Positions 22,330 through 32,600 of a DNA stretch of 64,000 nt are shown here, piece after piece; within the stretch, counting starts at the first letter, position 1, and each line of letters begins with the position of its first letter. The notes under the pieces are model-generated. The model ran no database searches. It had not been told where the DNA came from and saw nothing but the letters and a program-made list of their open reading frames with translations. The translations under genes and the position numbers were made by a program. The DNA is from Molossus alvarezi. Lineage: Eukaryota > Chordata > Mammalia > Chiroptera > Molossidae. Location: NCBI GenBank assembly GCA_037176705.1, contig CM073886.1:86835501-86899500 (forward strand), read 5' to 3'.

Positions 22330-22560
22330 CGTGGGCTTTTAGAAGTTGCTGCCGATAACAATTTAACTGTTGACTCAGACCTCGTTTCCCAGGGGTTTAT
22401 TCTATAATTTGTTCAAATTTTTTGTTATGAAAGGAAAGGAATTCTGCATTCAGGAGGCACTATCGATCCTAGCTAATCTGGTCTATACGGGGCAATTTAG
22501 ACAGACAGTCAGGTTACCATGGTAACGCTCCTGTTTTATTTATGGAAACAAGTTCAAGGT
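22330..22560. promoter_or_regulatory. Candidate enhancer with palindromic RFX X-box
   Basis: Unique block with a perfect AP-1 site TGACTCA (22371-22377) and a perfect 14-bp palindrome GTTACCATGGTAAC (22513-22526). The palindrome matches the full two-half-site RFX-family X-box (GTnrCCnnnGgnAAC). RFX sites sit in ciliary-gene promoters and in many enhancers. No TATA box or start of a gene is visible beside it. The function is inferred from the motif alone. Confidence 0.4.
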
Positions 22561-24949
22561 ATGGAGGCAGCACATCTCATTGCTGTCATTTTCCAGCTAC
22601 GTTCTGAGGAATGGGAATCTGGGGAAGGACTGAAACTATGAGATAGGGTGGGCTTCTGCTCCCACCTCCAGCACTTTGATCTCTTCCATATTTTAGGATT
22701 ACACAGCTTTTAAAAATTAAGAAAGGAAAGAAAAGCAGAGAGCGGTCTGGATCAGGAATTAGAAGACTAGGTCCTGGTCCCTTCCTCCCCCAAACAGGCA
22801 CCTTGGTGCCCATGACATTTCTTGGCCTAACAGCCATCCCCGCTGCCCTCATGATTTTGGCCTGACCTTCAGCCAATCTGAGACTGCCACTGTGCCCTTG
22901 GGGTTTTGTCACAGAGGTGTTTATGTGTCTGATCTTTGCCTTCCTGACTCCCCAAAGGGGGCAGACGGGCAGGCTTTCCCCGCCACGAGTCTGGCTCTTA
23001 TGCCATGTTCCCCTCCTTCCAGCTGTGGCCTTCACCTCCACCTTTTCCCGGGGCCAAATGGCAGAGAGGATGCGGAGAAAGAAAATCTAAGCTATTATCC
23101 CTCCTCCACAGGAGCAGCCTATGTCGAATCGGCGTCCAGGTGCCGAGGGCTGTGGGGGCAACTGCGGCTTTTCTTCCACCCGCCTCAGCTGCCAAGGCTT
23201 GTTCTTCCTCCGTCCACCCCTCCTTCTCCTGTTCTTCCTCTTCTTCGGTGTCAAGGACATCCTGATTCAGATAGATAAACAGTTGAAAGGAAGCACATTT
23301 TATAACAGCTCATCCTGTAGTTCCAGGATTCTCCTTCATCAACAGAAATGGCAGGAAAAGGTTTACCCCAGGGTCTGGGCAAAAGCAAGTGAATCTGACC
23401 TTGCAAGGTGGTGAACTGTACACATGTGTTCTCCCGCTGGGGATGGACAGGGGACAGGGTTGGGGCAGAAACCAGGCCTAGAGGCAGACCTGGGAGCCAA
23501 GCATGTGGCTTGGAAGAGCCGAGAACAGAGGTTAAGAATGATGCACGGGCCTCTGCCTGAGCCTGAAGGAGGGCAGCAAAGTAAGGGACCTGATCTTGAG
23601 TGTTTGCCAATTTCTGTGGTGTAGATGGTCCCTCTGTGGTCAGTTTCAGGTTACCAATATGATGCTACCAAATGTGGAGTTGGGAAGAGATGTGCAGTAA
23701 CATCAGGACACAGTATTTCTACCATGCAGACACAGTGATGGAAATAGCTCCAAGGGCACAGATAATAGTAAAAATAATTAGGAAATAATGTTTTGTATGT
23801 TTATTATCTCTGTTTTAATATAATTTGTTTAGTTGTAAACTCATATAATTTAATTTCTAATAGTAGCTGTGCTTAACAACGGGTTCACAAGATTCCTGGC
23901 AATTTAACAACTGTCTCTGCTGAGCTGGTTTGAGCCGCTCAGCTCATCACGGCCCAATCCCCCTCCTGCCTACTCATGTTGCACTCGTTGCAGGGTGACA
24001 TTTGTGAAGAAAACTCTCTACCTCAATGATAAATAACAACAACAATAATAACACAAAGCTACAGATTTTTTTTTCATGTCTAAAGTGGTAGTATATTAAT
24101 TTCTGACCCACTAGGTATTGTCCTGAGTTTGGCCTGTTTTTTTCACCTGAGCATCTCTGTTAAGCCTCTTTCGGTATTCACCTTAGACCTGGGAGATCAA
24201 CCCTTGCCCTAGACCCCCCGCTTTAGAAGGCCCTCTTCTGGCCCTTCTTTATCCGGATGAGGAGTTTATGGAGTTAAGGGGATGTGCGCACAAGGTCCTC
24301 AGGCCTCCCCTTCTAGTCCATACCCCGAGGTAGGCAGGATTCCCTGCCCAGTGTCTGGGAGCCCACTTCCAGAACTCTGTAGGCCTTTTTACTGGATCTG
24401 ACCTTCTGAGGGCAAACTCCACTGCTGCGCACGTGCACACCCATAGGCTTGAGTGGTGAGCAAGGGGAGGCTCTTCATGGCCAGAGCAGTAGATAGAAGT
24501 TGCACGTTCAGACTGGGATGTCTTCAACTCTGTTTGCAATGCCCCTCATGGTACTAGATAGAACTGGGGGTGGTACAAGAAGGGGGTCTCCATTTGCACT
24601 CTTGCTCTGGGTCTCCACAGGCAGGCATGGGTTCCTTGCATGAGCCCCCAGCTCCATAGGACCCATCTTTCTTACTTCTTATCCCTCTCATGACTACCAG
24701 GCCAGCACCACAAATATCATGCAAGGAGACTCAGCCAAAAGCTGAACTAGATCATTTCCTTGATATGAAAGTCTTATCTCAACCTTAGCAGAGCCAACAC
24801 AATTTCCCTTGAAGAACAGATGATGACGAGTCTTACCAATGCTATCACAAGCTGACTTACCCAGGACTGCAACTCTCATGAGCCTGAAAAGACTACCCTG
24901 AAGGCCCAGGATGTCTAGCAGGGTGAGAAATCTAAAAATGTATTTACTT
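22561..24949. other. Unique sequence
   Basis: No repeat recognised over most of this stretch. A CTTCTT-rich patch at 23205-23250 gives a leucine/phenylalanine-rich open frame (23121-23414) that I regard as chance. 24040-24052 is a short AAC/AAT run. Confidence 0.4.
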
Positions 24950-25085
24950 CGAACAGCATTTGCTGAGCTCCTATTGTGGGCAAGGTACTTTCGTCACTAC
25001 TTTATGCCTAATCATGTGAGAAAGACATTAGGCTCTGCCATCACAAATGTATCATCTCATAGAGTGGAGGAGGTAGAAACTGATT
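24950..25085 (-). repeat. Possible L2 fragment, antisense
   Basis: AGCATTTGCTGAGCTCCTATTGTGGGCAAGG resembles the antisense L2 3' end ('tttattgagcacctactatgtgcc'). Too decayed for certainty. Confidence 0.35.
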
Positions 25086-25139
25086 GAACTTGCACATTAA
25101 AAACTATAATAACAGACAAAATATTTTCAGTATGATAAT

Positions 25140-25251
25140 AGGTTAAACGTGCAGGAGAAATTGTCAAAAACTAGAAGAACCAAGATGCCCTCTAATGGAT
25201 GAATGGATAAACTGTAATATGTCCATAAAATGGAATATTATTCAGCAATAA
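25140..25251 (+). mobile_element. L1M copy a, part 1 (ORF2 end)
   Basis: Plus-strand end of ORF2: ACCAAGATGCCCTCTAATGGATGAATGG and GGAATATTATTCAGCAATAAAAAG. Continues after the short Ves at 25382. Confidence 0.8.
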
Positions 25252-25263
25252 AAAGAAATGAGC

Positions 25264-25369
25264 GCCCTGGCCGGTTTGGCTCAGAGGTTGGAGCGTTGAC
25301 CTGCAGACCAGAGAGTACCGGGTTTGGTTCCCGCTAGGGGCATGTACCAAAAAAAAAAAAGAAGGAAAG
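25264..25369 (+). mobile_element. Minimal Ves SINE: tRNA-like head plus poly-A only
   Basis: Head GCCCTGGCCGGTTTGGCTCAG through GGTTCCCGCTAGGGGCATGTACC, then poly-A and GAAGG/GAAAG at once. The usual 3' body (GTTGCAGTTTGTCCC, CT-rich region, TGTCCTCAGG tail) is absent. A perfect 12-bp target-site duplication AAAGAAATGAGC (25252-25263 and 25370-25381) shows that this short form inserted as it stands and did not decay later. It sits inside L1M copy a. Confidence 0.93.
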
Positions 25370-25381
25370 AAAGAAATGAGC

Positions 25382-25783
25382 TACCAAGCCACCTAAAAAA
25401 TGTGAAAGAACCTTGAATGCATATTGCTAAATGCAAGAAGGAAATCTGAAAAGGTAATCATACTATATGATCCCAACTATATGACATTCTGGATAAGGTA
25501 AAACTATAGAGTCAATAAAAGAATGAGTGGTTGCCAAGTGTTCAGAGGGAGGGGAATAAATAGGTGGAGCACAGGATACTTTTAGGGCTGTGAAATTATT
25601 CTATATGATACCATAATGGTAGAAAAATGACATTGTACATTTGCCAAAACCCATAGAACTGTACCTCACAGAGTGGACCTTAATGTAAACTATCAACTTT
25701 CTTTAGTAATAATGTATCAAAATAAGTTCTTAATTGTAACAAATGTTTCACAGTAATGCAAGATGTTAATAATATAGGAAACA
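25382..25783 (+). mobile_element. L1M copy a, part 2 (3' UTR)
   Basis: AACTATATGACATTCTGGATAAGG, GAGTGGTTGCCAAGTGTTCAG, AAAACCCATAGAACTGTACC and TAATGCAAGATGTTAATAATA in order: a well-known old L1M 3' UTR on the plus strand. Interrupted at 25783 and resumed at 26670. Confidence 0.85.
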
Positions 25784-26379
25784 GATAATAACAAGTGTTG
25801 ACAAAGATGTGGGGAAATTGGAGTGCCGTGCACTGCTGATGGGAATGTAAAATGCTGCAGCCACTATAGAAAACAGCATGGAGGCTCCTCCGAAAATTAA
25901 ACATACAATTACCATATGATCTAGCAATCCTAATTTGGGGTATATGCTTAAAAGAATTGAAAACAAGTATTTGTATACCCATATTCACTAAAAGGTGAAA
26001 ACAACCCAAATGCCCATTGATGCTATGGATAAGCAAAATGTGAATCTACATATAACAGAATATTATCCAGACCTAAAATGAAGTGATATTTTGACATACA
26101 CTACAACATGAATGAACCTTGAGGACATTATGCTAAGGCAAATAAGCCAGACACAAAAGAACAAATATTATTTGATTCCACCTATATGAGTTACCTAGAA
26201 TAAGAGAATTCATAGGGACAGAAAGTAAAGTCAAAGTTACCAGAAACTAAGGGAAAGGGGAATGGGAAGTTATAGTTTAATGGATACAGATTTCAGATTG
26301 GGAATATCAAAAAGCTGTGGAGATAGATACTTGTGATGGTGACACAACAATGTAAGTATACTTCATTAAAATGCTACAG
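25784..26379 (+). mobile_element. L1M copy b, nested inside copy a (part 1)
   Basis: 5'-truncated plus-strand L1M from the ORF2 C-terminus (AACAAGTGTTGACAAAGATGTGGGG) to its own 3' UTR (TTTAATGGATACAGATTTCAG). It is bounded by copies of the host sequence TTAATAATATAGGAAAC / TATAATAATAGGGGAAAC (about 25767-25783 and 26671-26688), so it is younger than copy a. Confidence 0.8.
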
Positions 26380-26594
26380 TGCTCTGGCTGGTGTTGTTCA
26401 ATGGTTAGAGCACAAGCCCATGCACTGAAGGGTCTTGGGTTTGATTCCTGAGCAAGGTCATGTAGATCCCCGGCCCTGGTCGGGGCATGTGCAGGAGGCA
26501 ACCAATCGAGTGTCTCTCTCACATTAATGTCTCTCTTCTTCTTCTTCTTCTTCTTCCACCTCCTCCCTCCTTCCTACTCTCTCTAAAAATAAGA
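26380..26594 (+). mobile_element. Ves SINE inside L1M copy b
   Basis: GCTCTGGCTGGTGTTGTTCAATGG head, a CTT microsatellite (26534-26556) and a TAAAAATAAGA tail. Target-site duplication TAAAATGCTACAG (26367-26379) against TAAAATGCCACAG (26595-26607). Confidence 0.93.
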
Positions 26595-26607
26595 TAAAAT
26601 GCCACAG

Positions 26608-26670
26608 AAATCTACACTTAAGTGATTAAAATGGTAATTTTTATGTTATGTATATTTTACCATAATAAGT
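26608..26670 (+). mobile_element. L1M copy b, 3' terminus
   Basis: AAATGGTAATTTTTATGTTATGTATATTTTACCATAATAA, the terminal block of this L1M 3' UTR type, resuming after the Ves. Confidence 0.8.
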
Positions 26671-26820
26671 TATAATAATAGGGGAAACTGCACTGGGGAA
26701 GGATAGGAGAACTCTCTGTGCTATCTGCTGAATTTTTTCTTTAAACCTAAAACTGTTCTAAAAAGTAAAGTTATTAATTTTCAAGTGGATGAGAGTACAC
26801 TTAAAACTAGTACAATATTA
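26671..26820 (+). mobile_element. L1M copy a, 3' terminus
   Basis: AATAGGGGAAACTGCACTGGGG, GAACTCTCTGTGCTATCTGC and TAAACCTAAAACTGTTCTAAAAAG close the copy that began at 25140. Confidence 0.82.
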
Positions 26821-26869
26821 TATGTCAATTATATCTCCATTTTTTAAAAAGTGCTCCAGAGGTCAAAGC

Positions 26870-27158
26870 AAGGAGAGATTGCCTCTAATCAGGGGTACAG
26901 GCCAGGAAAGCCTTTGTGTAGGATGGGCTAGTGATTGAGACAAGCCTTAGAAGATGCTAGATTTCAACAAAGGAAGAGGTGGGAGAGGGAAGCCATTACA
27001 AAGAGGTGACAGTATGGGCAAAGGTACAGCAAAACTAAAGAAGAGATAGATGTCTGGGATGGATGAGTGCAATTTGACTGCAGTCTATAGGAATGTAGGT
27101 AAACAATGAGAAACATATTTAGATAAGTAAGTACACTAATGTATTAAACAATCATTAT
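26870..27158 (-). repeat. Likely L2, antisense, interrupted by Ves
   Basis: The order GGCCAGGAAAGCCTTTGTGT, GTGGGAGAGGGAAGC and TATGGGCAAAGG, with TTGCTACATGCTGGGCACAG resuming after the Ves at 27387, fits antisense L2 3' ends, possibly two overlapping copies. Family assignment is by memory of the consensus. Confidence 0.45.
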
Positions 27159-27175
27159 TAAAAACTTGCTATATG

Positions 27176-27373
27176 CCTGGCTGGTGTGGCTCAGTGGTTG
27201 AGCATCGACCCACGTACCAAGAGGTTGCCAGTTCCATTCCTGGTCAGGGCACATGCCCAGGCTGTGGGCCCGACCCCCAGTGGGAGGCATGCAGGAAGTG
27301 GCCAGTCGATGTTCTCTCTCATTAATGTTTCTGTCTCTCTCTCCCTCTCTCTAAAATCAATAAAAAAAAATTA
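27176..27373 (+). mobile_element. Ves SINE (type B)
   Basis: CCTGGCTGGTGTGGCTCAGTGG head, CAGTCGATGTTCTCTCTC and AAATCAATAAAA tail. 17-bp target-site duplication TAAAAACTTGCTATATG (27159-27175) against TAAAAACTTGCTACATG (27374-27390). Confidence 0.95.
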
Positions 27374-27837
27374 TAAAAACTTGCTACATGCTGGGCACAG
27401 TTATAGATGGTGAGGATGGAACAGTGAAAGTCCTTGTCTGCATGGAGTCTATATCCTGGCGGACTATGGAAAGGGTCCTGGACATCAGGTGAGGTGTTTG
27501 TACCTAATTCGTCAGTCAATGGAGAGTCAGAGAAAAACTAATACATACTTTTTTTTGCAGTTTCCATGGTCATCTAAGTGCACGGGGGTTAGAGGTTATT
27601 TATTTTACTGTAATGTAACCTCATGAAGTGTACTGGCTCCTGAAGACTGTACCCTTCTCCAGAGAAATCTCATTCTGTCTCTCTTTTAAGCATATTATGA
27701 AAATCCAAAATCATTATACAAGTGATTTTCAACTTGTATAATGAGGGGCAAGGTGTTTCCGCACTCAGTAATCTGAAGGAGATTTCAGACAGAGTGTAAA
27801 GGCATTTAAAGATTTTGAAACATATCTCTAGGAAGGC

Positions 27838-28062
27838 ATGAATCCCCCAACACACACAAATCCTGATAATCAGGATTTGTCTGAAAAACAGGAACCACTC
27901 AAGGTATTCAATGAAGAGACTGAATTCAGGGAACTGGACGCTTACAAAATTGTTGACCAGGTGGAGGAAGCAAAGGTTGGGAAAAGATATCATTCACTTC
28001 CAAGAAGTCTGGGATTACAGGAGTTTCAGAAAACCATCATGGATGATCTCAGCTTCCTGTAA
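27838..28062 (+). CDS. Hypothetical 75-codon ORF, possible terminal exon
   Basis: I do not recognise this protein. The frame starts at ATG 27838 with a purine at -3, and an in-frame TAG at -9 closes it upstream. It ends at TAA 28060-28062. Its composition is charged and not low-complexity (it contains RELDAYKIVDQVEEAKVGKR), unlike the other non-repeat frames here, which are mostly poor in acidic and basic residues or come from simple repeats. A weak 3' splice-like ATATCTCTAG lies at 27819-27828, and AATAAA lies downstream at 28200-28205. It could be the 3' exon of an unplaced gene, part of a retrocopy, or chance. No upstream exon, promoter or poly-A tract was found. Confidence 0.2.
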   Translation: MNPPTHTNPDNQDLSEKQEPLKVFNEETEFRELDAYKIVDQVEEAKVGKRYHSLPRSLGLQEFQKTIMDDLSFL

Positions 28063-28323
28063 CACCCAGAGACGATTTGCAGAAGGACGCTCAGAAGTTA
28101 GTGCAGAACCTCACATCTGCCATTTATTGAGACCTGTGTGTTTGCAGTATACCACAGGAGTCTTAAGTCTCTTGTCACAAGTGCCTCTTATTGGCAGAAA
28201 ATAAATCCAAACATTGACACTCAGGGATTCTGAAGAATATAGTTCCCAGGCTTTCAGTCCCTGCAATATAGGAGTAAACAAAGATGAAACTAGGGCTGAA
28301 TGCTAGTTTCCAAAACATAATCC
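28063..28323. other. Unique sequence
   Basis: No repeat recognised. Contains the AATAAA noted for the preceding frame. Confidence 0.35.
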
Positions 28324-28751
28324 TGGAGTGGTTGAATTGTGTCCCCCCCAAAAGATATGTTCTAGTCCTAACCCCTGGAACCTGTGAATGTGATTTTATT
28401 TGGAAGTAGGGTTTTTGTAGATGTAATCAAGCCAAAATGAGGTCAGACTGGATTAGGGTGGGTTGTAGTCCAATAGTTGGTGTCCTTATTTTAAAAAGAA
28501 GGAAATTAAGACACAAAGACAGGAGAGAATGCCAAGTGAAGATGGACACATGCCAAGAAATGTCAAAGACCACTGGCAACCACCAGACGAGGCGAGGAAT
28601 GATCTTCACCCAGAGCCTGTGAGGGAACATGGCCCTGTTGACATCTTGGTTTCAGATGTCTAGCCTACAGAACTGTGAATCAACAAATTTCTGCTATTTT
28701 AAACTACCAGTTTGTGGAAATTTGTTACAGCAGTCCTAGGAAACTAATACA
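28324..28751 (+). mobile_element. MLT1-type solo LTR
   Basis: GAATTGTGTCCCCCCC near the start, TGATTTTATTTGGAAGTAGGG, GGTGTCCTTATTTTAAAAAG and an end in GTTACAGCAGTCCTAGGAAACTAATACA, the MLT1 LTR layout on the plus strand. No clear 5-bp duplication. Confidence 0.9.
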
Positions 28752-30600
28752 CGCCCCTGCCCCTGCTCACACACTCACTTTATTCCTAGCGCAGTGCCCT
28801 AGCAAGCCATCGCTCCAGACAGGAGTGTGTTTGGGAGCAGAGGTTAGGAGTGCAAAATTTGGGAGATGAACAACCACTGTTTTTCATGGGGGTCCCCTAC
28901 CCTTAGAAGATAGGTATCACTGAAGGAAGCAGGAAGACAACAACCCTCTTCCAAAACCATCCCTCAAACTGGACAGGAGTACCCAACAGATAATCTTAGT
29001 TCCACCCGACATGGAAAGTTGGTTACTTTCTTACCCTTGATAATTGCTGAGGGAGCTGTATGTATCTCTGGAACAAATTGGCACACAGAGTACTTTGCAT
29101 TGATTTACTTGGTGTACAGCTATGATTTTAAAGCAGCCAGTAAATCCATTTCTAAAATAGAAGGTCTGTCTTCTAAAAGTATATCTAGTTACCAAGTTCA
29201 TGATGTTCTTGGGCCAAAGCTGCTTTAGGGAGGAAAAGAAGAGCCATAGGTCCACTCCTCAGGCACCTCCTCACCAGGACATTTCAGTACATTATTTGCT
29301 TTAAGGCTTATCCTTTTCTTAGATAAATTTCCCAGAATTAAACAGAAAAATCTTACGAGTGGGCAGGTTGGCAGAAGGAACAGAGAAGGGCTGTTTGGCT
29401 GTGCCACGGGGGTGGAGGTAAGAAATAAGATGATGCCACAGACCTACAAAGACTGTGACTTGTTAAAACCCTAGCTCTTAGGAAATCCATTTCCTGGACT
29501 AGTATCAAAGAGACTATTTTCTCTGCATTTCCCTGGGCACTATTTCTCCAATAGAGTAAATCTCAGAACTTACAAAATACAGGCAAGTAACAACTACAAA
29601 CCTAGTCTTGGAAAGTCTGGACTAAGCAGAAAGGTGACTAAGAAATAGAATTGAACTTTGTATATTTGACCTAGTATGAAAGCAGACTTGCCTAGAGGCA
29701 GAAGACAGCAGCTATTAACCCATAGGGTACATTTCTAGCTGACAATGACCTGTGTTGGATAATACTAGTGGCTTTTGTTTGTTTGTTTTTGTTTGTTTTT
29801 GGCTTTAGCAACAGAGAAACTTGCACATTTGCTAGGACCACCTCCTAAGCCACATGGTTGGGCATGTTCAGAGGTGCTCCATAGCAGAAAGTCTTCCCTT
29901 CCCAATTACATGCAACTTCATGTCAAAACATGGCGAGAGGTGGGGCTTTTAGTTGCATAATTTTCCTACTAAAACCAGTCAAGGCCAAGCACATGCTTAT
30001 TCTTGCTCTTCTGACCTCTCTCTGAAGGGCTGGCAGGGAAGGGCAGCTCAGCAATGAGTTCTGTGGCACTGATGTGTTCTGCCCTAAACCATACTCTATG
30101 GCTCCAGGGTTCATCCTTTGCATGGCATTTATCCAGGTTTAAGTCTTGAGTCACCTCTTTGACACCAGCCCAGGAAAATGCACAGGCAAAAACCAGGCAG
30201 TGACTGCACATTTTCAGGTTTTACCCAGAGGTGATTTCTTTTCCCTCATCACAATTCATTACTATCAAGATAGTAGGTTTTCTCATTAACAACCATGACA
30301 GTGACCAGCCCTCCTCATTTATCAACTTATTGCTCATCCAAAAATGTCAAGTGATCTAATATGATTAGGTAGCTGTATGTAAGAGTCTCCTATCTCAGTC
30401 TCCTTCTGGACAATTTAGGAGACAACCTGGCTTTGCCTTTGCATGAAACTGAATAATCATTAGAGTCTTCACAGGACTATGAAGTCATAGGGTTCAATGG
30501 AACCTCAAGATGTTGGTCAATTCATTCTCCTTTTCTCTACACAGAAATGCATGCAAGCCATTTAGGATAGTAGTCATAGCTAATCCATATGGAGAATAGT
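28752..30600. other. Unique sequence
   Basis: No family recognised. A GTTTGTTT run lies at 29775-29801. Short frames at 29019-29228 and 29775-29960 have no domain. Confidence 0.4.
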
Positions 30601-30601
30601 A

Positions 30602-30602
<1 letters not shown>

Positions 30603-30652
<50 letters not shown>

Positions 30653-30733
30653 CTTAGATACATAGATACATAGATAGATACTTAGGTACATAGATACATA
30701 GAAAGATACATAGATAGATACTTAGATAGATGA
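30603..30733 (+). repeat. (GATA)n microsatellite with TACATA/TACTTA variants
   Basis: About 12 perfect GATA units (30605-30652), then degenerate units (ACTTAGATACATAGATA) to 30733. The open frame of Y/L/S/I across it is an artefact. Confidence 0.97.
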
Positions 30734-30744
30734 TGTCTCATACT

Positions 30745-30885
30745 TAAGTACTTTACACATGTTTTAACTACTTTGTAGATATTACTATTATGATTCCCGG
30801 TTCATACAAGTGTAAATTAAGGTTGAGAGAGATTAAATCACTCATCCAAATCAGTGGCAGAGGTGAGATTTAAACACAGGCATTT
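30745..30885 (-). repeat. MIR, antisense
   Basis: AGTACTTTACACATGTTTTAACTAC, then ATTATGATTCCCGGTTCATAC, then GGTTGAGAGAGATTAAATCAC and CAGTGGCAGAGGTGAGATTTAA match the antisense MIR order. Confidence 0.72.
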
Positions 30886-31797
30886 TCTATTCCAGAAGGT
30901 CCTGTGTCTAAAAGAATCTTGTTCTTACTATTATGGTTGCTCTTTTCACATAAATCCATAACAGAGGGGAAAAAAACTTTTTATGCTACCCCCTTAGGTT
31001 CAGTGCCTGGGGCCCTGCAAATTAGACTGACAACAGCCAGATTAGCAAGAGAAATTGTTGATTATTACATATGCATATGGAGGACTTCATAGAAAAACGA
31101 AGACCTCCAAAAAGCAGATAGGCCTGAGAGAGGCAGCATATATATCTGAGAGAGCTTATATATCTTTTTAACAAAGACTGACAAATTGTGGAGTCGTGAC
31201 AAGACAAGGAAAAAGGGGGTTGGGGCTAGGGGTGGCAAATTCTGGGAAAGTGAGTAGGAAATAATGGGGGGAACTACTGGAAAATAAAGGTTACTTTAGT
31301 AAGGTTTGTTTGCAGGTCCATCCCAGTGCTGACCTTTTGTCTTCTTTATTGCCTTAACGCTCCCATAGCAGAGGAGAGGTCTCATCTCTCAGAAGTTTCT
31401 GCCTTTACTCAGATGAGAAAAGATTTGAGGCTTCTTTCTGCTTCTGTTGATTCTTGTTTGCCTCCAGCTCAATGTAATCATGTCAAAGTGGCATATTTGA
31501 GGACAGCATATTCTGATCTCCTTCAAATCTATGCCATCTTTCTCTCGGCACAATTTAGGAAATATTCTGAATGTCAAACCAAGATATAAATTATTTTCCT
31601 CATTCTTTGTAATCAACTGATTGCTGCAGACTCTCTTTTTCACGTATCCTTGACCCTTCCCAACCCCTCCTATGCGGAAGTTCTTGTAAAGTTTAATCTT
31701 AATGCCTCCCGTTGCAATGCAAGCCCCTCTCTCTTATTCTGTCTTGAGGGAAAGCAGGACAGATGCTTCCTATTTTTTAAAACATGGTTGAAGATTG

Positions 31798-31799
<2 letters not shown>
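30886..31799. other. Repeat-like but unassigned sequence
   Basis: Pieces such as CAAATTAGACTGACAACAGCC, TGGAGTCGTGACAAGACAAGG and CCTATGCGGAAGTTCTTGTAAAG have the texture of an old interspersed LTR or DNA element. I cannot name the family or set its ends. Confidence 0.3.

Positions 31800-31868
<69 letters not shown>
31800..31868 (+). repeat. Compound microsatellite (TC)n-(TG)n
   Basis: About 22 TC units joined directly to about 13 TG units. Amino-acid-biased frames across it are artefacts. Confidence 0.97.
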
Positions 31869-31869
<1 letters not shown>

Positions 31870-31874
<5 letters not shown>

Positions 31875-32189
31875 CTAACTACAGAGAGGAAGATGACTTT
31901 TCCATCAGTAATTTGCAAGAGACCTGCCCGCCCTTGGCAGATAATCTCCAGCTTCTTTATGTATTCAGATTGTTTCACTTGCATTGTTAATTGTCACAGT
32001 CAAAATGGAAGATTGAGTGTGACATTTATATCACCCCCCTGGTTAATCCTCTTCTGAGATTCATAAAGTGCCTATGACACTCTTGACTTGCGAATAAACA
32101 GTTTCTAGTCCTCGTGATCTGAGATTCATGGCCCAGACTGATCCAAGTGAAAAATGTGCCATACATACAAGGTCTGAGTAATGAAGACT
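31870..32189. other. Unique sequence
   Basis: Nothing recognised. Confidence 0.4.
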
Positions 32190-32600
32190 TAAAGGAACCT
32201 CAGAGATACCATTTGTCTCTGAAAAAAAGTCTTCCAGGAATCAGCAGAATTTAACTTTATCAGAAGCAGCCGCAAATCTGCCTGTGACGGCAGATGTATT
32301 ATTTCAAAACAGGATGAATTCCTGAACTTCTTTGTTATAAAGTTAAAGACTTAAAAGGGAGAAGCAGGACCTTTACCAACTCTGATTTTTTAAAATCATT
32401 TAAAGTGTTTGTTTAATTATCTGTTTTTATAGAGGTCCCTGGAGGACTAGCAAAATCAACGTTTACAAGTTCTGACAGCTCTGCCCCAACGCGGTGGCTG
32501 TGTACTAACGGGTGAAGTCCACCACCAGTGCCGATTCTCCTTCAAAGTGCTAACATATCAGGGTAAGTTTCACAAGCCAAGAACACATTCATTTCAAACA
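32190..32600. promoter_or_regulatory. Candidate conserved non-coding element
   Basis: Non-repetitive block that reads like conserved non-coding DNA: TTTAACTTTATCAGAAGC, GCCTGTGACGGCAGATG, GTTTAATTATCTG (homeodomain core TAATTA at 32414-32419) and ACGCGGTGGCTGTGTAC. A good 5' splice-like AGGGTAAGTTTC at 32560-32571 also allows an unannotated non-coding exon. Supported by texture only. Confidence 0.25.

Noticed and set aside
23121..23414. 97-codon frame with a hydrophobic, membrane-like segment
   Set aside because: The hydrophobic stretch comes from a CTTCTC-type simple repeat.
30603..30733. CRISPR-like regular spacing of short repeats
   Set aside because: It is a GATA tandem microsatellite without spacers, in a mammalian context.
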